From an uncultured Selenomonas sp. (lineage in GTDB: Bacteria; Bacillota; Negativicutes; Selenomonadales; Selenomonadaceae): 64,000 bases of DNA. Positions 24,995 through 34,756 of the stretch are shown one piece after another; position 1 is the stretch's first letter; the number at the start of each line of letters is the position of its first letter. The notes below the pieces were generated by a model, which saw nothing but the letters and a program-made list of their open reading frames with translations, did not search any database and was not told the origin of the DNA. The stretch is from the NCBI GenBank assembly GCA_905372355.1, contig CAJPOT010000008.1, forward strand, positions 1 to 64,000, in the 5' to 3' direction. A program made the translations under genes and the position numbers.

Positions 24995-26279
24995 GGTGCG
25001 CCCCCCTCTCCAAAAGCAGACGCCGCAAGTTCCCTATGAGATATAAGGAGCCTGCCGCGCAGAGGATGCGCCGTCCGGCCGCCCAGTCGAGCGCACGCGA
25101 GAGCGCCGCGTCCGCCGCCGGGACGACTTCGACCTCCTGCGTGATTTCCCGCGCGACGCGGGCAAGGTTCTCGGGGTCGCCCGCGCGCGCCGAATCCGGC
25201 GGCGTGATGACGACGCGATCGTCCGCACGCACGAACGTCCGAAGCATCGCGCGGTAGTCCTTGTCCTCCAAGATGCCGAGGAGCAGCACGCGCTTCTCGC
25301 CCGCGAATGCCGCGTCAAGACTCTCCTTGAGAGCCGCCGCCCCCGCCGGGTTGTGTGCGCCGTCGACGACGATGCGCACGCCTTCGAGCGCAAAGCGCTC
25401 GAAGCGCCCCGGCCAGGCGACGGACTTCAAGGCGCGGGCGATTGTCTCGTGCGTGACGGCGCGATGCTTCTCGGCGAGGAGCATCGCCGTCCGAATGGCG
25501 AGCGCGGCGTTCTGCCGCTGGTATGCGCCGCCAAGCGCGAGCGCGTAGTGCGCTGCGCCGCCGTCCTTCGACGAGAAGTCGATTCCCTCAGCACCTGCGG
25601 CCGCGCGGAAATCTTCGCCATAGGCGAAGATTTCGCTTTCCTCCGCCGCGGCCTTTCGGCGCACGACATCGAGCGTCATGCCCTCAGCCGCCGTGACGAC
25701 GGGCACCCCCCGCTTGATGATACCCGCCTTGTGATGCGCGACGCCTTCGAGCGTGCCGCCGCAGCGGTCAGCGTGCTCCATGGCGACGTTCGTGATGACG
25801 GCGACCTCGGGCATGATGACGTTCGTCGAGTCGAGAAGCCCGCCCAGACCGACCTCGATGACGGCATAATCGACGTCCTTTTCGGCGAAATAATAGAACG
25901 CCGCCGCCGTCAGCACCTCGAACTCGGTCGGCTGCTCCAGCCCCTCGGCGAGCATCGCCTCCGCCGCCTCTTTTGCAGCCGAGATCGCCGCCGCGAAGTC
26001 CTCCTCGCTCGCCTGCTCGCCGTCGATGACGAAGCGCTCCGTGTAGGAAGTGAGATGCGGCGAGGTGTAGAGTCCCGTCCTAAAGCCCGATTCCGTCAAA
26101 ATCGCCGCCGTCATGGCGCTGACTGAGCCCTTGCCATTCGTGCCTGTGACATGGACGGTTCTGTATCGCCTTTCGGGGTGGCCGAGCAGCTCCGTGAGCC
26201 GCTCGATGCGCGAAAGGCCGAGCTTCGAGCCGAAGACGTTGAGACTTTCGAGGTAAGAAAGACTTTCCTTGTAGTCCAT
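24984..26279 (-). CDS. folC: Folylpolyglutamate synthase / dihydrofolate synthase
   Basis: A 431-residue Mur-ligase-family ATP enzyme. The P-loop VTGTNGKGSVSAM lies near residue 43, and YTSPHLTSYTERF, VEVGLGGLLDSTN-like (EVGLGGLLDSTNV) and VVDGAHNPAGAAAL mark the three usual motifs. It adds glutamate to (dihydro)folates. It follows valS by 13 bp, a frequent arrangement in Firmicutes, and continues into the O-antigen ligase gene. Confidence 0.93.
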   Translation of the reverse strand: MDYKESLSYLESLNVFGSKLGLSRIERLTELLGHPERRYRTVHVTGTNGKGSVSAMTAAILTESGFRTGLYTSPHLTSYTERFVIDGEQASEEDFAAAISAAKEAAEAMLAEGLEQPTEFEVLTAAAFYYFAEKDVDYAVIEVGLGGLLDSTNVIMPEVAVITNVAMEHADRCGGTLEGVAHHKAGIIKRGVPVVTAAEGMTLDVVRRKAAAEESEIFAYGEDFRAAAGAEGIDFSSKDGGAAHYALALGGAYQRQNAALAIRTAMLLAEKHRAVTHETIARALKSVAWPGRFERFALEGVRIVVDGAHNPAGAAALKESLDAAFAGEKRVLLLGILEDKDYRAMLRTFVRADDRVVITPPDSARAGDPENLARVAREITQEVEVVPAADAALSRALDWAAGRRILCAAGSLYLIGNLRRLLLERGAHHDG

Positions 26280-26292
26280 TTCCCCACCTTCC

Positions 26293-28953
26293 TCAGAGCT
26301 TCGCCAGGTAGGCGAGACGCTCTTCGACCGCCTTCTTCTTCTCCCGCGCCGCTTCGAGCTTTTCGCGCTCCTTCTCGACGACGGCGGGCGGCGCCTTCTT
26401 GACGAATCCCTCGTTCGCGAGCTTGCCGCCGAGGCGCTTCTCCTCGCCGACGAGGTTTGCCAATTCTTTTTCCAGACGCGCCTTTTCCTTCTCGACGTCG
26501 ATGAGCCCCCTCAGAGGCAGGTAGACCTCGACACCCGAGACGATCGCCGCCATGGCATTCTCGGGCTTCGCCGCGCCGTCTTCCAAGACGGTCAGAGGCT
26601 CCGCCCACGAGAGCGCGGCGAAGTACGCGGCGTGCGCGGCGAATACGGGCGCGAGCGCCTTGTCCGCGAAGTGCAAAATGACCTCGCTCCTCTTGCCTGG
26701 CGCGGCCTCAACCTCGGCGCGCATGTTACGGATGCGCACGATCACTTCCATGATGCTCGCCATCTCGCGCTCCGCCGCCTCGTCGACGAGAGCCTTGTCC
26801 GCCTCGGGCCACGGCGCGATCATGACGCTCCTGCCCTCATGCGGCACGCGCTGCCAAATCTCCTCCGTGAGGAACGGCATGAAGGGGTGCAGCAGGCGAA
26901 GCGTGCGCTCCAAGACGTACGAGAGGACATACTGTGCCGTCTTCTTCGAGCGCTCGCCCGCCGCATCTTTGTCATAGAGCCGCGCTTTCGCCAACTCGAT
27001 GTACCAGTCGCAGAACTCGCTCCAGATAAACTCGTAGATCATGCGCCCCGCTTCGCCCAGCTCGAACTTCTCCAGATTCTCCGTCACGCCCGCCGCCGTC
27101 TTCTGGCAGCGCGACAAGATCCAGCGGTCGGCGAGCGTATAGTCCTCCGCCGTCGGAGTGAAGCTCGCATCGAAGTCCTCCAAATTCATGAGCATGAAGC
27201 GCGAGGCATTCCACAGCTTGTTCGCGAAATTTCGCGCCGCTTCGACGCGCTCCCAGTAGAAGCGCATGTCGTTGCCCGGCGTGTTGCCCGTAATGAGCAT
27301 GAAGCGCAGGGTGTCCGCGCCGTACTTGTCGATGACCTCGACGGGATCGATGCCGTTGCCGAGCGACTTCGACATCTTGCGTCCCTCGCTGTCGCGCACG
27401 AGACCATGGATGAATACGTGGCGGAAAGGGATGTCCTTGCCGAACTCCAAGCCCATCATGACCATGCGTGCGACCCAGAAGAAGATGATGTCATAGCCCG
27501 TCACGAGAACGCTCGTCGGGTAGAACTGCTTGAGTTCCGGCGTGGCATCAGGCCAGCCCATCGTCTCGAACGGCCAGAGTCCCGAGCTGAACCATGTATC
27601 GAGCACGTCCTCATCTTGGTGCAGATGATGGCCGCCACACTTCGGGCAGGTCTCGACGTCCTCGCGCGAGACGACCGTCTCCTTGCAGTCTTCGCAATAC
27701 CACGCAGGGATGCGATGCCCCCACCAAAGCTGGCGCGAGATGCACCAGTCGCGGATGTTTTCGAGCCAGTTCACATAGATCTTCGTAAAGCGCTCGGGCA
27801 CGAACTTGATGCGGCCGTCCTGCACCGCCTCGATCGCCGGCTTTGCGAGGCTCTCCATCTTCACGAACCACTGCTTGGAGACGAGCGGCTCGACCGTCGT
27901 ATGGCAGCGCGAGCAGTGGCCGACGGCGTGCTCATGCTCCTCTGTGGAGACGAGAACGCCCGCCTCTTCGAGATCTTTGACGAGCATCTTGCGGCACTCG
28001 TAGCGATCGAGTCCCGCGTACTTGCCGAGACCTTCCGACATCGTGCCGTCATTTTCTATGACGCGCACCTGCGGCAGATCGTGGCGCAGCCCCATCTCGA
28101 AGTCGTTCGGATCGTGCGCAGGCGTGACCTTGACCGCGCCCGTACCGAAGGCGGGATCGACGTACTCGTCGGCAAAGATGGGAATCGGGCGATTGACGAT
28201 GGGCAGGATGACGTTCCTGCCGACGAGATCCTTGTAGCGTGCATCATCGGGGTGCACGGCGATTCCCGTATCGCCGAACATCGTCTCCGGGCGCGTCGTC
28301 GCGATCTCAACATAGCCCTCGCCGTCCTCGAAAGCATAGCGCAGATGCCAGAGATGACCCGCTTCCGTCTCGTGCTCGACTTCGATGTCCGAGAGTGCCG
28401 TATTGCACGACGGGCACCAATTCGTAATGCGCGTCCCCTGATAGATCAGCCCCTTCTCGTAAAGGCTCACGAAAACTTCGCGCACGGCACGCGAGCAGCC
28501 ATCGTCCATCGTGAAGCGCTCGCGCGCCCAGTCGCACGAAGAGCCGAGCGTTCGGAGCTGATACATGATGCGGCTGCCGTACTCCTCCTTCCACTGCCAG
28601 ACGCGCTCCGTGAACTTCTCGCGCCCGAGTTCGTAGCGGTTCGTACCCTCTGCGCGAAGCGCCGCCTCCACCTTCGCCTGCGTCGCGATGCCCGCATGGT
28701 CGCAGCCCGGCATCCAAAGAGTATTATAGCCCTGCATGCGCCGCCAGCGGATCAGGATGTCCTGCAAGGTATTGTCGAGCGCGTGCCCCATGTGCAGCTG
28801 CCCCGTCACATTGGGCGGCGGAATCACGATGGAAAACGGCTTCTTTCCCTCCTCGGGTTCGGCATGAAAGAAATCGTTCTCCTCCCAGAACTCGTACCAT
28901 CTCTTCTCAAACGACTGCGGCTCATAAACCTTCGGGATATTATCCTTTGCCAT
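26293..28953 (-). CDS. valS: Valyl-tRNA synthetase
   Basis: An 886-residue class Ia synthetase. [18 protein letters not shown] gives the HIGH motif and [14 protein letters not shown] the KMSKS motif. The editing domain and a C-terminal coiled coil ([19 protein letters not shown] onward) are present. ATG 28953 follows TGGAGG; an upstream in-frame ATG would add 29 residues not found in ValS. Expression is under the T-box at 29060-29322. Confidence 0.97.
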   Translation of the reverse strand: MAKDNIPKVYEPQSFEKRWYEFWEENDFFHAEPEEGKKPFSIVIPPPNVTGQLHMGHALDNTLQDILIRWRRMQGYNTLWMPGCDHAGIATQAKVEAALRAEGTNRYELGREKFTERVWQWKEEYGSRIMYQLRTLGSSCDWARERFTMDDGCSRAVREVFVSLYEKGLIYQGTRITNWCPSCNTALSDIEVEHETEAGHLWHLRYAFEDGEGYVEIATTRPETMFGDTGIAVHPDDARYKDLVGRNVILPIVNRPIPIFADEYVDPAFGTGAVKVTPAHDPNDFEMGLRHDLPQVRVIENDGTMSEGLGKYAGLDRYECRKMLVKDLEEAGVLVSTEEHEHAVGHCSRCHTTVEPLVSKQWFVKMESLAKPAIEAVQDGRIKFVPERFTKIYVNWLENIRDWCISRQLWWGHRIPAWYCEDCKETVVSREDVETCPKCGGHHLHQDEDVLDTWFSSGLWPFETMGWPDATPELKQFYPTSVLVTGYDIIFFWVARMVMMGLEFGKDIPFRHVFIHGLVRDSEGRKMSKSLGNGIDPVEVIDKYGADTLRFMLITGNTPGNDMRFYWERVEAARNFANKLWNASRFMLMNLEDFDASFTPTAEDYTLADRWILSRCQKTAAGVTENLEKFELGEAGRMIYEFIWSEFCDWYIELAKARLYDKDAAGERSKKTAQYVLSYVLERTLRLLHPFMPFLTEEIWQRVPHEGRSVMIAPWPEADKALVDEAAEREMASIMEVIVRIRNMRAEVEAAPGKRSEVILHFADKALAPVFAAHAAYFAALSWAEPLTVLEDGAAKPENAMAAIVSGVEVYLPLRGLIDVEKEKARLEKELANLVGEEKRLGGKLANEGFVKKAPPAVVEKEREKLEAAREKKKAVEERLAYLAKL

Positions 28954-29059
28954 GAAAAAACCTCCATACATGTCGCATTGACGCAAAAGTCCCCTGCAGG
29001 AAGCACGGACAGCCGCAAGACAAATCCCCGCAGCCCGCATAAACCTCCCGCAAACAAAA

Positions 29060-29322
29060 AATAAAGCTCTCCCGTCCGAAAGGACGGAAGAGCCTGCTTC
29101 CGTGGTACCACCTAACTTCCCGCAAGGCGAAACACCCTGCAGCTCTAAGGCATAACGCCGCCGCCGCGCCCGCGCCTACACACCGAACAGCAAAATGCGC
29201 CATGCGGCTTCAGCCCGAAAGCTCCGAAGTGACCTTCCGCCGCCCGCCGCAGGGATTCTCACCAGCCATCCCCTCTCTGAAGCGGCGCTTGCAGCGTACT
29301 CCTCTTCCTCATCGCCTTTACC
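29060..29322 (-). promoter_or_regulatory. T-box leader of valS (specifier GUC)
   Basis: The minus-strand leader contains the T-box sequence AGGTGGTACCACGGAAGC (about 29095-29112). A terminator follows: GCTCTTCCGTCC, TTTC, GGACGGGAGAGC, then T-rich sequence (29060-29093). Stem I has the GGTGAGAATCCC element. The specifier lies in GGAAGGTCACTTCGGAGC, which makes GTC (29231-29233), a valine codon, the likely specifier. Uncharged tRNA-Val should promote antitermination. Confidence 0.92.
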
Positions 29323-29328
29323 GACAAA

Positions 29329-29357
29329 AGGATACCATAAGAATGGCATTTTGGCAA
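29329..29357 (-). promoter_or_regulatory. Promoter of the T-box/valS transcript
   Basis: Minus-strand TTGCCA (29352-29357) and TATCCT (29329-29334) with a 17-bp spacer, immediately upstream of the T-box RNA and just after the hslO stop. Confidence 0.6.
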
Positions 29358-29381
29358 GATGCGGCGACGCTCCCTTGCCGT

Positions 29382-30266
29382 TCACCCCTTCGCCGCCCGC
29401 TCCTTCTCGGCGAGCAGCGCCTCCAAGTCCTCGCGCATGAACGCGTACTTCTCGCCGCAGAAGTGACAGCAGACCTCCGCCTTGCCGTCGGCGACGAGGG
29501 ACGCGAGATCCGCTGTACCTAGGCTCAGAAGCACGGACTCAACGCGCTCCTTCGAGCATGAGCAGCGAAAGGCGAGCTCGGTCTCGGCGAGGACTTGCAT
29601 TTCGCCCAAGCCCTGCATGACGCGCCCGGCGATCTCGTGCGCCGTCATGTCCTGATGCACCATGTCGGAAACGGCGGGAAGCGCGGCAAGATTCTCCTCC
29701 AACTGGGAAAGCGATTCCTCCGACGCACCTGGCAATGGCTGCACAAAGAAGCCGCCCGCCGCCAACACCGAAAGATCGGGCGCAACGAGCACGCCGAGCG
29801 CGACGGAAGACGGCGTCTGCTCCGAATCATACAGGTATCGCGTCAAGTCTTCGGCGATCTCGCCCGTGACGATCTCGGACGAGCCGGCGACAGGATCCTT
29901 GAGTCCCGTGAAGCGCGTGACCGTCAAGAGTCCCGTGCCGACGCCCGCGCCGACGTCGAGCTTTCCCTTCGCGTTCAGCGGCAGATTTACATGTGGATGC
30001 TCGACATAGCCGCGCACGAAGCCCTCGGGCACGGCATCCGCCACGATGGCGCCCAAGGGTCCTGCGCCCGCGAACTTCACGGTCAGCGCCTCCTCGTTCT
30101 TGAGGTTCGCCGCGAGGAGCAGCGCCCCCGTCATCGTGCGGCCGAGAGCCGCCGCCGCGACGGGCAGGCAGTCGTGGCGGCGCACGGCTTCGCCGACGAG
30201 ATGCGTCGTGCGCGCCGCATAAATGCGGAAGTCGCCCGCCATCGCCTTGACCAAAGTATCTTTCAT
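29382..30266 (-). CDS. hslO: Hsp33 redox-activated chaperone
   Basis: A 294-residue protein. The N-terminal domain begins MKDTLVKAMAGDFRIYAART, and the four zinc-binding cysteines near the C-terminus are arranged as CSC then CHFC (FRCSCSKERV and VCCHFCGEKYAF). Oxidation releases zinc and switches on holdase activity in the cytoplasm. GGAGGAA precedes ATG 30266. A longer reading frame to 30344 lacks support. Confidence 0.93.
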   Translation of the reverse strand: MKDTLVKAMAGDFRIYAARTTHLVGEAVRRHDCLPVAAAALGRTMTGALLLAANLKNEEALTVKFAGAGPLGAIVADAVPEGFVRGYVEHPHVNLPLNAKGKLDVGAGVGTGLLTVTRFTGLKDPVAGSSEIVTGEIAEDLTRYLYDSEQTPSSVALGVLVAPDLSVLAAGGFFVQPLPGASEESLSQLEENLAALPAVSDMVHQDMTAHEIAGRVMQGLGEMQVLAETELAFRCSCSKERVESVLLSLGTADLASLVADGKAEVCCHFCGEKYAFMREDLEALLAEKERAAKG

Positions 30267-30340
30267 CGGGAAAATTCCTCCTTCTTCAAGCAAGGCGGGT
30301 GGACACACAGCGTATCCACCCGCCTTATCTCTTATATTCA

Positions 30341-30892
30341 TCATTCATCCCATGCGTAGAGCACAAGGATGTCGGGCGCATGGACGGCGTCGTAGAAGGC
30401 GACAATCTTGCGCCCCGCCGCCTTGCACCACGCATGGCGCAGCACACCGCCCTTGTCCGGCGACTTCTCTTCCGAGCTGAAGAAGTCCGCACGCTCCGCC
30501 TCCGTCAGCCCCAGCGATTCCAAGGCGAGCGCCAGTACGCGCCGCAGAGCCAAAGAGCGCGGCACAGGGGCCTTCTCGCTCTTCATGACGATGCTCGAAA
30601 GCGCCCCCGCCTCGTTGACGTTCAAAAAAAGCCTCCCTTTCTCCTCAATGCCGAGGAGTTCGGCCTCATAAACGCGATAATTCTTGAGCTTCACGTCGTT
30701 CGACAGAAACGGCGCGGCAAGGCGCACGACGGAATCCTCGCGCTGAGCCGTATCGTTGTAACGCGCGACAAAGGCCGCCGCATCGAGATCCGAAACGCGC
30801 ACCGCATGGTTCGCCAGACAGACGCCTGCGCTCGTCACAAAAAATACGCCGGCAAGCGCAAGGCCGCGCAAAAAGTCATGCCACAAGGTCAA
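30341..30892 (-). CDS. Secreted protein of unknown function
   Basis: A 183-residue protein. The N-terminus is hydrophobic (FLRGLALAGVFFVTSAGVCLA) with a likely signal peptidase site after CLA. The rest is soluble with alternating charged and hydrophobic stretches and no motif that I recognise. I chose TTG 30892, which has GGGGAGG 6 nt upstream; the TTG at 30907 would place that site inside the gene. It is 74 bp upstream of hslO and on the same strand. Confidence 0.6.
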   Translation of the reverse strand: MTLWHDFLRGLALAGVFFVTSAGVCLANHAVRVSDLDAAAFVARYNDTAQREDSVVRLAAPFLSNDVKLKNYRVYEAELLGIEEKGRLFLNVNEAGALSSIVMKSEKAPVPRSLALRRVLALALESLGLTEAERADFFSSEEKSPDKGGVLRHAWCKAAGRKIVAFYDAVHAPDILVLYAWDE

Positions 30893-30907
30893 AAGACGCC
30901 TCCCCAA

Positions 30908-31131
30908 AGACTATCCAAGCCACTATTTCAATGTGCAAACTACACGCACAAACATCCACTTCGTGGACATTGTGCGCCGCCCTTAATGAAAGTTTACCAA
31001 TCCGTCTGCGCCCTTCGGGCTTGACTTCTTGGACTTTCATAGTAATCTCCATTATAGCACAACGGAGCGGGGATTCAAGGGAAATCGCGCCATCTGTCTG
31101 CGCCTGCACGGATTATTTATAAGGAAGGGAA
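30908..31131. other. Gene-poor gap with hairpins and a minus-strand promoter
   Basis: On the minus strand TTGAAT and TATAAT (31051-31056) with a 16-bp spacer could start a transcript near 31044 that reads into the secreted-protein gene. The leader contains GTCCACGAAGTGGAT (near 30959) and a hairpin AAGCCCGAAGGGCGC (near 31008) that recurs at 54415 and 54474. A 54-codon frame (31040 to 30876, MKVQEVKPEGRRRIG...) has a GGAG before its ATG but sits almost on the transcript start; I do not call it a gene. Confidence 0.4.
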
Positions 31132-31160
31132 TTGACAGTCTCATACTGATGTAGTACATT
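31132..31160 (+). promoter_or_regulatory. Promoter of the relBE-like module
   Basis: Consensus TTGACA (31132-31137) and TACATT (31155-31160) separated by 17 bp, 25 bp before the antitoxin start. Confidence 0.6.
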
Positions 31161-31185
31161 GTAATTAACGAAAGGAGTGATGGAA

Positions 31186-31464
31186 ATGAGCTTTTCAATC
31201 CGACTGACGGACACGGAGCGGGCGCTCGCTGAAAGCTACGCGAAGCTGCACGCGCTCTCGCTCGCCGAAGCATTCAAGCGGGCGCTCTTCGAAAAGATCG
31301 AGGACGAGTACGACATCGCGCTTGCCGACGAGGCGTATGAGGAGTATCTGCGTAGCGGCAAGCAGGCAAGACCGATTGAAGATTTGTGGAAGGAGCTGGA
31401 TCTTGAAGATGACGTATACGGTGCAGACGACCGCCGCCTTCGATCGGGATTTCAAGAAGCTTGA
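31186..31464 (+). CDS. RelB/StbD-family antitoxin
   Basis: A 92-residue acidic protein. The N-terminal ribbon-helix-helix MSFSIRLTDTERALAESYAK is followed by SLAEAFKRALFEKIEDEYDIALADEAYEEY, which matches small RelB-like antitoxins. ATG 31186 has AAAGGAG at 8 nt; ATG 31180 is too close to it. It should bind the RelE-like toxin encoded by the overlapping downstream gene and repress its own promoter. Confidence 0.82.
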   Translation: MSFSIRLTDTERALAESYAKLHALSLAEAFKRALFEKIEDEYDIALADEAYEEYLRSGKQARPIEDLWKELDLEDDVYGADDRRLRSGFQEA

Positions 31465-31672
31465 CAGCTATACGCGCCGCATCATTCGCGGCTGGATTGT
31501 CAAAAATCTCACGAACTCGGAAAATCCTCGTGCGCACGGCAAGGCACTCACGGGTAACCACAAGGGCGAATGGCGCTACCGCATCGGCGACTACCGTCTG
31601 ATCTGCGCCATTGAGGACGAGCGGCTCGTCATCCTCTCCCTCGCCCTCGGGCACAGGCGCGAGGTACATTGA
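31409..31672 (+). CDS. RelE-family mRNA interferase toxin
   Basis: An 87-residue protein, MTYTVQTTAAFDRDFKKLD to ALGHRREVH. It has the RelE fold pattern: basic helices (YTRRIIRGWIVKNL), GEWRYRIGDYRLICAIEDE with the conserved Arg residues, and a C-terminal GHRREVY-like motif. It overlaps the antitoxin gene by 56 bp in another frame. Unlike the YoeB copy in the CRISPR array, this toxin looks complete. Confidence 0.88.
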   Translation: MTYTVQTTAAFDRDFKKLDSYTRRIIRGWIVKNLTNSENPRAHGKALTGNHKGEWRYRIGDYRLICAIEDERLVILSLALGHRREVH

Positions 31673-31750
31673 CGTGCAAACGAGCGCAGAAAGATCTGCC
31701 GCACACGCCTTTGCCGCGAATGTCCGAGACGCAAAAGACTTCGATTCTTC

Positions 31751-31780
31751 TTGCCTTTTCATCCGTCCCTAAGGTATACT
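31751..31780 (+). promoter_or_regulatory. Promoter of the fructose operon
   Basis: TTGCCT (31751-31756) and TATACT (31775-31780) with an 18-bp spacer. The following bases GAAATCGTGATAATCG could hold a repressor site, but no fru regulator gene is adjacent. Confidence 0.55.
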
Positions 31781-31823
31781 GAAATCGTGATAATCGGTGT
31801 CATATTGGATTGAGGTGAAGAAT

Positions 31824-32732
31824 ATGATTTACACCGTGACATTCAACCCGTCGCTCGACTACATCCTGCGGCTCGACTCGCTCGAAAAAGGCGAGATCAA
31901 CCGCGTGACGTACGAGCATATCCTGCCCGGCGGCAAGGGACTGAACGTGTCGATGGTCTTGAAGAACCTCGGCCACGCGAGCCGTGCGCTGGGATTCGTG
32001 GCGGGATTTACGGGCGAGGCTGTCAAAAAGCAGTTCGAGAGCTTCGGCTGCGAGGCGGACTTCGTACACCTCGCAGAAGGATTTTCGCGCATCAACGTGA
32101 AGATCAAGGCGAAGGAAGAGACGGAAATCAACGGACAAGGGCCGCAAATTACAGAGGCGGCGCAGGAGGAGCTTTTCCAAAAGCTTGAACAGCTCCAGGC
32201 GGGCGATACGCTCGTCCTGGCGGGCAGCATACCGAACACTTTGCCCGACGACATCTATGAACGCATCATGGAACGACTCGGAGGACGCTCCATCCGCATC
32301 ATCGTCGACGCGACGAAGGGGCTGCTCCTCAATGTCTTGAAGTACGGGCCGTGGCTCATCAAGCCGAACAACCACGAACTCGGCGAGATGTTCGATACGG
32401 AGCTCAAGACAGAAGCGGAGCTGATCGCGCACGCGAAGAAGCTGCAGGAGATGGGCGCGAAGAACGTGCTGATCTCGATGGCGGGCGAAGGCGCGCTCTT
32501 CCTGACGGAAAGCGGAGAATCCTTCAAGAGTCCCGCGCCCAAGGGAACGCTCGTGAACTCTGTCGGCGCGGGCGATTCGATGGTCGCGGGCTTCCTCGCC
32601 GGCTACGAGGAGTCGGGCGGCTCGTGGCGTGACGCCTTCTTCATGGGCGTCGCGACAGGCTCTGCGTCGGCATTTTCCGAAAACCTCGCACGGCGCCCCG
32701 AAGTCGAGGCGCTATTGAAGGCCATCGGCTGA
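31824..32732 (+). CDS. fruK: 1-phosphofructokinase
   Basis: A 302-residue PfkB-family kinase. It starts MIYTVTFNPSLDYILRLDSL, and has GGKGLNVSMVLKNLG near residue 36 and the C-terminal catalytic motif SVGAGDSMVAGF. It phosphorylates fructose-1-phosphate to fructose-1,6-bisphosphate. AGGTGAAG lies before ATG 31824; a frame opening at 31797 has no site. It is 29 bp upstream of the fructose PTS. Confidence 0.95.
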   Translation: MIYTVTFNPSLDYILRLDSLEKGEINRVTYEHILPGGKGLNVSMVLKNLGHASRALGFVAGFTGEAVKKQFESFGCEADFVHLAEGFSRINVKIKAKEETEINGQGPQITEAAQEELFQKLEQLQAGDTLVLAGSIPNTLPDDIYERIMERLGGRSIRIIVDATKGLLLNVLKYGPWLIKPNNHELGEMFDTELKTEAELIAHAKKLQEMGAKNVLISMAGEGALFLTESGESFKSPAPKGTLVNSVGAGDSMVAGFLAGYEESGGSWRDAFFMGVATGSASAFSENLARRPEVEALLKAIG

Positions 32733-32761
32733 ACGCCGGCTGAAAGAAAGGAGCGGTCGAT

Positions 32762-34702
32762 ATGCGTATTACGGACTTATTGAAGAGCGAGAGCATCATG
32801 CTCGGCGCACAACCGAAGGACAAGCGTGACGCCATCGCCATCTTGACGGGACTGATGGAAAAGGGCGGCAATCTCTCGGACAAGGCGCAGTACGAAAAGG
32901 ACGTGCTCGCACGAGAAGCGTCGGGCACGACGGGACTCGGCGACGGCATCGCGACGCCGCACGCCAAGAGCGCGGGCGTCAAGGCGCCGGGGCTTGCAGC
33001 GATGACGGTGCCGGCGGGTATGGATTTCGAGGCGATGGACGGCAATCCCTCGCGCCTCTTCTTTGAAATCGCCGCGCCAGACACAGCAGCCGATGTGCAT
33101 CTCGAAGTCCTGAGCAAACTCGCGACGATGATCATGGATCCCGACTTCAAGGAAGCTTTGGTCGCGGCGAAGTCGAAGGAAGAGTTCCTCTCGCTCATCG
33201 ACGCGAAGGAAGATGGCAAATTCGAGGCTGCGGCAGAGCCTGCGCCCGCCGCAGCAGAAGCCGGCGCACAGGCAGCCGCACCAGTCGAAAGCACTGCGGC
33301 TCCTGCGGCAATCACCAAGAAGATCCTCGCCGTCACGGCGTGCCCGACGGGCATCGCCCACACCTTCATGGCAGCGGAAAGCCTAGAGCAGCACGCGAAG
33401 AAGCGCGGCATCCCCATCAAGGTGGAAACGAACGGCTCAGGCGGCGCAAAGAATATCCTGACGGCGGCGGAAATCGCCGACGCCGCATGCATCATCGTCG
33501 CGGCGGACAAGAACGTGGAGATGGCGCGTTTTGACGGCAAGCCCGTCATTCAGACGAAGGTCGCGAACGGCATCAACAAGGCGGACGCGCTCTTGGACGA
33601 GGCGCTCTCCGGCACAGCGCCGATCTACCACCATGCGGGCGGCGCGGCTGCAGCGGAGGAAAGCGCGGCAGATGACGAGAGCATCACGCGCCAAATCTAC
33701 AAGCATCTGATGAACGGCGTCTCGCACATGCTGCCGTTCGTCATCGGCGGCGGCATCTTGATCGCCCTCGCCTTCCTCCTTGACACCTTCGACCCCGCCA
33801 ACCCCGGCAACTTCGGCTCAAATCTCTGGTACGCCAAGACCTTCATGGACATCGGTGGCATCTCCTTCGGCTTCATGCTGCCCGTGCTCGCAGGCTTCAT
33901 CGCCATGAGCATCGCGGACAGGCCGGGACTCGCCGTCGGCTTCGTGGGCGGCGCGCTCGCCTCTTCGAGCGGCGCGGGCTTCTTGGGGGCGCTCATCGCA
34001 GGCTTCGTCGCGGGCTACGTCGTCAATGCGCTCAAGAAGGTCTTCGCCGATCTGCCGCACTCTTTGGAAGGCATCAAGCCCGTGCTTCTCTATCCGCTTC
34101 TCGGCGTCTTCCTCGTGGGTGTCATCATGATCTTCGTGATCAACCCGCCCGTCGCGGGCATCAACAACTGGATGATCGAGACCTTGAAGGGCATGGACAC
34201 GTCGAGCCGCATCTTCATCGGTGTCCTCATGGGCGGCATGATGGCGGTTGACATGGGCGGTCCCGTGAACAAGGCGGCGTACGTCGTCGGCACGGGCATG
34301 CTCGTATCGGGCGAATACGGCATCATGGCAGCGGTCATGGCGGGTGGCATGGTGCCGCCGATCGCCATCGCTCTTGCGACGACATTCTTCAAGAACCGCT
34401 TCACGGAACAGCAGAGGAAATCGGGCGTCGTCAATTACATCATGGGGCTTTCATTCATCACGGAGGGCGCGATCCCGTTTGCAGCAGCCGATCCCCTGCG
34501 CGTGATTCCGTCTTGCGTCATCGGCTCGGCGACGGCGGGCGGCCTGTCGATGTTCTTCGACTGCACGCTGCGCGCCCCGCACGGCGGCATCTTCGTCGTG
34601 CCGACGATTGGCAACCCGCTGCTCTATCTCGTCGCGATCTTCGCCGGCGCCGTCCTCAGTGCGCTCTGCCTCGGCATCGTCAAAAAGAAGGTCGAGGAAT
34701 GA
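32762..34702 (+). CDS. fruA: Fructose-specific PTS enzyme IIABC
   Basis: A 646-residue permease with domains in the order IIA (about 1-150), IIB (about 180-280) and IIC (about 310-640). The IIA phosphohistidine is in GIATPHAKS, and the IIB phosphocysteine in VTACPTGIAHTF. The IIC part has 8-9 membrane helices with the usual GGxMxxDMGGPVNKAAY motif. It imports fructose as fructose-1-phosphate for FruK. An Ala/Pro-rich linker separates IIA from IIB. Confidence 0.95.
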   Translation: MRITDLLKSESIMLGAQPKDKRDAIAILTGLMEKGGNLSDKAQYEKDVLAREASGTTGLGDGIATPHAKSAGVKAPGLAAMTVPAGMDFEAMDGNPSRLFFEIAAPDTAADVHLEVLSKLATMIMDPDFKEALVAAKSKEEFLSLIDAKEDGKFEAAAEPAPAAAEAGAQAAAPVESTAAPAAITKKILAVTACPTGIAHTFMAAESLEQHAKKRGIPIKVETNGSGGAKNILTAAEIADAACIIVAADKNVEMARFDGKPVIQTKVANGINKADALLDEALSGTAPIYHHAGGAAAAEESAADDESITRQIYKHLMNGVSHMLPFVIGGGILIALAFLLDTFDPANPGNFGSNLWYAKTFMDIGGISFGFMLPVLAGFIAMSIADRPGLAVGFVGGALASSSGAGFLGALIAGFVAGYVVNALKKVFADLPHSLEGIKPVLLYPLLGVFLVGVIMIFVINPPVAGINNWMIETLKGMDTSSRIFIGVLMGGMMAVDMGGPVNKAAYVVGTGMLVSGEYGIMAAVMAGGMVPPIAIALATTFFKNRFTEQQRKSGVVNYIMGLSFITEGAIPFAAADPLRVIPSCVIGSATAGGLSMFFDCTLRAPHGGIFVVPTIGNPLLYLVAIFAGAVLSALCLGIVKKKVEE

Positions 34703-34756
34703 CGGCGCTGAAGAATGACGGTGCACGCTGAAATTCACTTGAAGGGACTGGAAACC

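Noticed and set aside
26632-29064. An 810-residue plus-strand frame opposite valS
   Set aside because: Antisense to an unmistakable valyl-tRNA synthetase; compositional artefact.
29060-29322. A small minus-strand protein gene in the valS leader
   Set aside because: The segment is explained by the T-box sequence, specifier and terminator. The open frames are incidental.
30876-31040. A 54-residue protein MKVQEVKPEGRRRIG...
   Set aside because: The ATG lies only a few bases from the predicted transcript start, so its GGAG would not be in the mRNA. The similarity of this stretch to 54415-54500 is at the level of an RNA hairpin, and the reading frame is broken in the other copies.
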